Below are positions 32,101-37,500 of a DNA stretch of 37,500 bases, one piece after another; the first letter of the stretch is position 1, and the number at the start of each line of letters is the position of its first letter. Source of the DNA: Mesostigma viride (taxonomy: Eukaryota > Streptophyta > Mesostigmatophyceae > Mesostigmatales > Mesostigmataceae); contig RPFO01000151.1 in NCBI GenBank assembly GCA_009746045.1, positions 20,001 to 57,500 on the forward strand. Direction: 5' to 3'. The notes under the pieces are model-generated. The model searched no databases, was not told the origin of the DNA, and worked only from the letters and a program-made list of their open reading frames with translations. The position numbers and the translations under genes are program-made.

Positions 32101-35100
32101 GATTGGTACGTTGTAATCGATTGGTAAAGAGCACTAAGACGAACAATCGGCGTCACCGGCGCGAATCACAGCTTATTCTAGTAACAAGAGTGGCATAAGT
32201 GAAGCGGCACGTCGCGGGTAGGAATGGGATGTGTGATGGTAGTGGAATGAGGACCATTTGGCCCATCAGACCACGCTTGCCTGGTCCCATGTGCAGGACT
32301 GCCCGGCGCGACTGTCTGCACGGGAGGGCTGGGAATGACGTAGCGGTATGTGGGTTGGGCAACAAGAGGCTCCTTTGTGCATGGGGCGGCGGCTCCCTCG
32401 CGACATGATCCGCGTGGCTGCGCCCTGTCCCTGCATGCGGCAGAGGGCAGGGAGGGCGGGTCCGTGGAGGATCTGGGTGATCATGCTCCTTGGCGGCTTC
32501 CCTCCTTGCTCCTTGGCGGCTTCCCTCCTTGCTCCTTGGCGGCTTCCCTCCTTGCTCCTTGGCGGCTTCCCTCCTTGTTCCTGGGTGGTCTCCCTCCTTG
32601 GAACCTCTAGGAACGTCGTTCGTTTCTTGGACACCCCCCGTGCCTGGAGGGCGGGAAGGGCAGAACCAATTGTGTTTCTTGCACGCTGATTTACCCTGGT
32701 GGCCGTTCTCTGGACCACTGTCAACGTCATCGCTTGATGTCCCCCTGTGCGGTTGAGGTCAGGAAGGGCGGAACCTGCTGCACGTGGCGGCGCGCGCGGG
32801 CAACCTGGACCTCGTGCGCTACCTCGTGGAGAACAGGCACATGGACCCGACCGTGGTCAACAAGGTGTGTGGCCAACCAGATGTGTGGCCAACAAGGCGA
32901 GTGGCCAACGAGGTGAGTGGCCAACGAGGTGAGGACTGGGGTTGGCAAGGTGAGACCCCCTGCTCATTTAGGTGGGGACCGTGGCTTACAAGGTCAGCTC
33001 TTGCCCCGTGTTTGGGGGGGCCGTGTGAGAACCAACACTTGTGCCATGTTGCCTTGTGAGGCATCCACCGTTGTTGGCTGGGCAAGGTGGGGCATGGGGT
33101 TTGCAAGGTAAGCCGTGCTAGTGCTTGCCCCTCGGGGATGTGGCCCCTTGTTGGGGATGTGTCCACTCGAGCATACATGGTACGAGAGCCAGCACGCGTG
33201 GCCCGGTGGCAGGAGGCATAAGGAACCGGGGTGCATTCAACAAGGTGAGTCGCGCTTGCCCTCCCTGGAGGCAGGGTCTGGACGCAAGTATGGCAGATAG
33301 TGCGTATCGGAAAACGTTTCCAGAACGTTTAGGGATGTTTCCACTAGCAACCTCCCACTTGTCTTGCCCAGAAGTGTTTCTGTGCTGCTTCATAGTAGAT
33401 TCTTCGTAACCAACAAGGAGTGCGCAGGGGCCATGCGGGTAGCCAACTGCAGCTCCTCGCGTTGGGGCGTGGTACAAGGCACCGGGTTGATGATGATGAC
33501 GACGATGATGCCGTTGTTGTTGTTGATGATGATGATGATGACGATATCGAGCTTATGGCCGCTTGTGTGCTCACCGTGTGTTGGTATCTGGTTCCATCGC
33601 CGGCGCGCAGGTGGGCGGCAGCATCCTTCACTACGCGGCCGCGTGGGGCCACCTGGAGCTGCTCAAGTACCTGCTGGACTACCGAGCGATGGACATCAAC
33701 GCACGGGACAAGGTGGGAGTTGCCGCAGGAACCACCGGCGTATGGTCGCATCACGGGCGACGCAGGGATGGACATGAGCGCACGGGACATATCAGATGAT
33801 AAAAAAGGTGTTCCAGGTACTGGAAGCACAGTATGGGGGTGGGACATCAACGACAAGGACATGCTGGGCATGCGCATGATGCAATCATGGCCACATTGGT
33901 TGAATGTGTCGGACCAAATGACAGTAATAATCTTGATGATAATAATAATAATTGATAGCAAACTATTGATGGCAGCGTGGTTCTCTGAACTTAGTTTCTT
34001 TATAGTGAGATAGAAGGGTAGCCGCTATGGCAAGGTTATAGGGTTTCACGTTCGTTTTCTTTATAGTGAGATAGAAGGGTAGCCGCTATAGCAAGGTTAC
34101 AGGGGTTCACGTTCGTATTCTTTAAAGTGAGATAGAAGGGTAGCCGCTATAGCAAGGTTACAGGGGTTCAAGGTTTTGTAAGAGATGCCGGTGGTAGCTG
34201 GAAGTGATCGTAAAAAGTATCAATAACTGCAACAAGAGCATCGGCGGCGCTGTTCGTGACTGCGCTGAGGATCCAGGGGCGGAGTAGCCGTGACGATATG
34301 CTCGCCCACTGCCGTGATTCACCTCGACACACAGTGGGGTTATTCGGCATCTCTATTTCCACTGCAAGGCCCTTCTGGGTGCTCTATGCTCTGTACTGAA
34401 ACTGAAGCTTCCCAAGCTTCAACTGGCAGTATTCTTGACATCTAGCAAGCTGGCTGCGGTGGTTGAAACTGCCTTGGGTCGAAGGACCTTGCGAGGACTT
34501 CCAGCAAGGGAATGGAATAACCTAGCGTTCTGGCTAGGCCAAGCTGTGCTTACACGATACACATCCAAGTGCTATGGCGCCTGACTATCACACCGTGCCA
34601 GCAACCGATGCCAACAGCACTGAAGCGCGGCCATGTCTGCTGCCAATCATGCGAGCTCCCCAGACCCCAGTACCGACCAAGGGTGTGACTGAGAAAAGGG
34701 GGGATGCATGGGGGGGTTTGTTGTTTTGATGCTCAGGAGGTTGGGAAAGGGGAGGCTGGGGTGGTATAGCAACGGAGGGGAAATTGTATGCCTCTCTATG
34801 TCCGCGCTATGTACTAGTAGTACATCCATAATTTCGCATGTCTATGTCCTAGCGATACCGTAGTCCCAGAAACGAGGCTCATTTGATATTCCTGGTGTAC
34901 GGAAACCACGTCACTTCCCCATTCCTGCGGTAGCCCTGGGGATGCCGCTTCGTGGTCCACTACTCCACAAGGGGGCGGTGGCCAGCATTCCCACTGTTAA
35001 GAACCCCTTTACTGCTACTGGTTTCAATATACTACTGACATAATCTACCGCTATTTGAGACAGAATCGATCGTTCATGCATCTGGTACGTCCCTACTACG

Positions 35101-35441
35101 TCCCTAGCACATGTGCACCATCCGGCATTACCCTGTACATTTCGATTATTGACATCATGCTTGATTAGTTGGCATGCCGGCGCACCCGCGATTACGGACC
35201 CATATGCACCTTGTCGCACAGCCAGCACAGCCATTGATGCGGCCGTCACGTTATTGCGACCTCTTGTTCCTTCGCCGTCCCATTATGGCTATCTGCTTAT
35301 GGCTCGTTTCTTGTTCTGGCGGTCTGCCCCACTCTGCAGGATGGGGGCAACGTTCTCCACTTCGCAGCGTCGCGGGGCCAGCCGTGGTTGATCAAGTACC
35401 TGGTGGATGTCAAGGGGATGGACGTGAACGCGACCGACGCG
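26116..35441 (+). CDS. U-box / protein-kinase-like / ankyrin-repeat protein (3' end outside window)
   Basis: Exons are 26116-27582, 28131-28229, 29672-29773, 30152-30253, 31588-31689, 32763-32864, 33611-33712 and 35340-35441; all introns are phase-0 GT-AG and 726 codons are seen. The first ATG is at 26116. Residues 5-70 are a U-box ([32 protein letters not shown]), the E2-binding fold of ubiquitin ligases. Residues about 104-450 are a kinase-like domain: VVVK (Lys134), KPSNILLD, DFG (286-288), YLAPEQW (354-360) and DAWAFG. The glycine loop is degraded and the HRD motif reads VLG (266-268), so the catalytic Asp is Gly. Residues 292-345 are an Asn/Ser/Gly-rich insert in the activation segment. 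Seven ankyrin repeats follow. The order recalls plant KEG (RING-kinase-ankyrin). Ubiquitin-ligase function with ankyrin-selected substrates is inferred. The donor at 35442 shows that more exons follow. Confidence 0.88.
27583..28130 (+). other. Intron 1 of the U-box gene
   Basis: Donor GTATGTGG after TCCCTG and acceptor CAACGAGCAG ending 28130. C-rich around 27830-27865. No other feature was found. Confidence 0.82.
28230..29671 (+). other. Intron 2 of the U-box gene, with an 18-bp minisatellite
   Basis: The donor is GTGCGCCC and the acceptor GTGCAG ends at 29671. The centre is an 18-bp minisatellite (28668-29146) that happens to sit between a good acceptor (AG at 28649-28650) and a good donor (GTGAGC at 29148). 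Confidence 0.8.
28668..29146 (+). repeat. 18-bp minisatellite, about 26 copies
   Basis: The unit reads TTTGGCCTGTCGCAACCA, with TTT/CTT and TCG/TCT variants. Because 18 is a multiple of three and the unit lacks stops, most frames stay open, giving FGLSQP, LACRNH and ATIWPV repeats on the plus strand. It is probably intronic. Confidence 0.96.
30254..31587 (+). other. Intron 4 of the U-box gene, no gene seen
   Basis: Donor GTACGG and acceptor TTCACAG. A weak echo of the exon end (CCATGCAAAGGACAAGGTGGGT) lies near 30308-30329. A repeated phrase with TTTGTTTGGCCCGC and TGAGGTCCTGGCTT occurs two to three times in 31270-31430. Confidence 0.75.
31690..32762 (+). other. Intron 5 of the U-box gene
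   Basis: The donor is GTGATTTT. A short echo of the exon end (GGCTGACCAGGTGTTT against GGTCGACCAGGTGATT) lies at about 31766-31782. A 23-bp minisatellite lies at 32486-32601. The acceptor is GAGGTCAG. Confidence 0.75.
32486..32601 (+). repeat. 23-bp minisatellite, about 5 copies
   Basis: Units beginning CTCCTTGGCGGCTTCCCTCC repeat with period 23 (starts 32486, 32509, 32532, 32555, then a diverged copy). Confidence 0.93.
32865..33610 (+). other. Intron 6 of the U-box gene, with many echoes of the exon/donor boundary
   Basis: The exon ends GTGGTCAACAAG with donor GTGTGTGG. GTGGCCAACAAGG/GAGGTGAG-like copies follow in tandem to about 32936, then spaced copies at about 32942, 32985, 33083, 33104, 33238 and 33409. 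Several contain GGTGAG or GGTAAG and could function as donors. A GAT/GAC trinucleotide run lies at 33488-33545. Confidence 0.85.
33488..33545 (+). repeat. Imperfect (GAT/GAC/GTT)n trinucleotide run
   Basis: TGATGATGATGACGACGATG, then TTG runs, then GATGATGATG, about 60 bp in the U-box gene intron before the exon at 33611. Confidence 0.85.
33713..35339 (+). other. Intron 7 of the U-box gene
   Basis: The donor is GTGGGAGT. Echoes of the exon end (GATGGACATCAACGCACGGGACA) lie at 33764-33793 and 33839-33866. It also holds an ATA run near 33938 and a 61-bp triplicate at 33994-34170. The acceptor is CTCTGCAG. Confidence 0.8.
33994..34170 (+). repeat. 61-bp tandem triplicate
   Basis: Three adjacent copies starting near 33996, 34057 and 34118, each containing GAGATAGAAGGGTAGCCGCT. 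They differ at a few bases (CTATGG or CTATAG, GTTATA or GTTACA). Confidence 0.93.
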
Positions 35442-35509
35442 GTGCGTGGCACACCTCCGTCGGAGCAGGACGACCGCTCTCATGTGTCCTTCTCGCTAGT
35501 GCCTTTATG

Positions 35510-36665
35510 CACTCGTGTGCTTGTCTTGCTAGTACTCGTTTACTAGGGCTCAAGTGCTAACTAGTACTCGATACTGTCGCACCAGTATGTTTATGCACTA
35601 AAGTGCTCGTCTCGCTAGTACTCGTTTACTAGGGCTCAAGTGCTAACTAGTACTCGATACTGTCGCACCAGTATGTTTATGCACTAAAGTGCTCGTCTTG
35701 CTAGGACTCGTTTACTAGGGCTCAAGTGCTAACTAGTACTCGATACTGTCGCACCAGTATGTTTATGCACTAAAGTGCTCGTCTCGCTAGTACTCGTTTA
35801 CTAGGGCTCAAGTGCTAACTAGTACTCGATACTGTCGCACCAGTATGTTTATGCACTAAAGTGCTCGTCTCGCTAGGACTCGTTTACTAGGGCTCAAGTG
35901 CTAACTAGTACTCGATACTGTCGCACCAGTATGTTTATGCACTAAAGTGCTTGTCTTGCTAGTACTCGTTTACTAGGGCTCAAGTGCTAACTAGTACTCG
36001 ATACTGTCGCACCAGTATGTTTATGCACTAAAGTGCTCGTCTTGCTAGTACTCGTTTACTAGGGCTCAAGTGCTAACTAGTACTCGATACTGTCGCACCA
36101 GTATGTTTATGCACTAAAGTGCTTGTCTTGCTAGTACTCGTTTACTAGGGCTCAAGTGCTAACTAGTACTCGATACTGTCGCACCAGTATGTTTATGCAC
36201 TAAAGTGCTCGTCTTGCTAGTACTCGTTTACTAGGGCTCAAGTGCTAACTAGTACTCGATACTGTCGCACCAGTATGTTTATGCACTAAAGTGCTTGTCT
36301 CGCTAGGACTCGTTTACTAGGGCTCAAGTGCTAACTAGTACTCGATACTGTCGCACCAGTATGTTTATGCACTAAAGTGCTCGTCTTGCTAGGACTCGTT
36401 TACTAGGACTCAAGTGCTAACTAGTACTCGATACTGTCGCACCAGTATGTTTATGCACTAAAGTGCTCGTCTCGCTAGTACTCGTTTACTAGGACTCAAG
36501 TGCTAACTAGCACTCGATACTGTCGCACCAGTATGTTTATGCACTAAAGTGCTCGTCTCGCTAGTACTCGTTTACTAGGACTCAAGTGCTAACTAGCACT
36601 CGATACTGTCGCACCAGTATGTTTATGCACTAAAGTGCTCGTCTTGCTAGTACTCGTTTACTAGT
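35510..36665 (+). repeat. 86-bp satellite array, about 13 copies
   Basis: TACTAGGG/A landmarks fall at 35541, 35627, 35713, 35799, 35885, 35971, 36057, 36143, 36229, 36315, 36401, 36487, 36573 and 36659, all 86 bp apart. Copies differ at a few positions (CTAGTACTC or CTAGGACTC, CTCGTCT or CTTGTCT). The last three share AGGACTC, and the last two also CTAGCACTC. It starts about 70 bp after the exon 35340-35441, in the next intron if the gene continues. Confidence 0.97.
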
Positions 36666-37500
36666 ACTTGACTTTTCTCGCATCAGTTTGTTTATCGCAC
36701 GAGTCGTCCTTCGTTGCCCCATATGGATGTGAATATAAGCACACACTGCACATCGGCCCACGTGCCCCCTTATCATGTGATATGCGGTGACCTATACGGT
36801 GCCAGCTGATAGCACAGCATGGCATGCCCATGGTCATGCGTATCAAACATCTTGTCATCAGTATCACACAGAAAGCTCGCCCCATACTGGCATCCTTGAG
36901 ATGGCTGATTATCAGCCGTGCTTGCATTGCACCGCGAGGGTGTTGCCATCAGCCGTGCTTGCATTGCACCGCGAGGGTATCACAACGCCTAAAGGTGCTG
37001 AAGCTAAGGTCAATTGGAGTGCCTTCCTACCAGAGAAACAATAAGTGTGTGCAGGCTTTAACAGTTGAGCCTAGCCACACCCTCAAAATCACTGTTCAAG
37101 TCATTGTCAAGTTAGGCCATTTCACCATGCTGGGGCCCAGCACATACCCGATTGGTCCAATCTTGTCCCCAACGGCAGCGAGGGTGGGTGAGTTGGAACT
37201 TCAAAAAGGCCTCCTTACGTTCACCGCACCATTCTAAGCACGGCGTGAGAATGAATAACGAAGCACACGGTCTCGAGGCGCCGCGCCCCCCTCAAAAGGG
37301 CGGGCATGGTTGACAGTAGGCACTAGTACCGGTGCAGCGCCGGTCCCCTTCTACTCTAGTCCTATGTAACACGAGCACCTCACATGATGTAGTAGGTGAC
37401 GTACGGTAGAGCTACGTTACAGGCGGCAGATCGGCTCCCTTTGAGCCCGCCGCAACATAACTATAACATGAGCAGACAGCGAAAAAAAAATCGTCAGACC
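36666..37500 (+). other. No gene seen; presumably intron or flank of the U-box gene
   Basis: I find no ankyrin-like exon or other conserved frame. The only structure is a 37-bp tandem duplication at 36911-36977 (ATCAGCCGTGCTTGCATTGC and following bases). Confidence 0.55.

Larger units (their letters stand above)
28131..35441 (+). other. Ankyrin repeat exons, one repeat per exon
   Basis: Seven exons: the first has 33 codons and is divergent (ASLHRAAAEGRIDAIWHF), the other six have exactly 34 codons (102 nt). The consensus is EGxxxLLxAAxxGxLxLVKYLLDxxxMDxNAxDK, the ankyrin helix-turn-helix pattern with LHxAAxxG best seen in the repeats starting 32763, 33611 and 35340. Each boundary falls at the same place in the repeat and in phase 0, so any exon can be skipped or duplicated without a frameshift. 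Introns range from 378 bp to 1.6 kb. Confidence 0.9.

Noticed and set aside
35510-36665. CRISPR-like array or centromeric satellite
   Set aside because: No spacers; the array is only about 1.2 kb and lies beside exons, so it is better described as a minisatellite.
1-37500. tRNA or rRNA genes
   Set aside because: No cloverleaf-like or rRNA-like sequence was recognised by eye; a covariance-model scan would be needed to exclude them.

Overview
This is nuclear DNA of an intron-rich eukaryote. Every coding region is split by GT-AG introns whose reading phases can be checked, exons are GC-rich, and introns are full of mini- and microsatellites. A photosynthetic protist (for example a stramenopile or green alga) fits this style, but no gene here decides the lineage.

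Layout. (1) Positions 1-16597, plus strand: the 3' part of one very large gene encoding head-to-tail fused pyruvate kinase (PK) units. Ten exons in the window join in frame to 1,995 codons plus a stop. They hold one 5'-truncated unit (A) and three full-length units (B, C, D). A and C keep the catalytic residues that are visible; B and D have lost key ones, so the chain alternates catalytic and degenerate units. (2) 17640-19607, plus: a complete ORF1-only non-LTR retrotransposon (LINE-derived, non-autonomous) with a 14-bp target-site duplication and an AATTC-type tail. (3) 20859-24318, minus: a six-exon HOP2 (PSMC3IP-like) meiotic recombination gene that joins to exactly 218 codons plus a stop. 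Its fifth intron carries a 492-bp terminal-inverted-repeat element. (4) 26116 to beyond 35441, plus: a gene for a U-box / protein-kinase-like / ankyrin-repeat protein. The kinase lacks the catalytic Asp of the HRD motif, and each of the seven ankyrin repeats seen is its own phase-0 exon, six of them exactly 102 nt. (5) 35.5-36.7 kb: an 86-bp satellite array in the following intron; the rest of the window shows no gene.

The most unusual signal crosses gene boundaries. At many exons in all three intron-containing genes, the last 10-35 bases of the exon together with its 5' splice site recur one to several times, imperfectly, inside the intron just downstream. I know of no described system that explains this. 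It looks like intron growth by repeated duplication of the exon/donor boundary, and it may create decoy or alternative donors.

The genes do not form a functional pathway: glycolysis (PK), meiotic strand exchange (HOP2) and ubiquitin signalling (U-box/ankyrin) lie side by side, as is usual for a eukaryotic chromosome.
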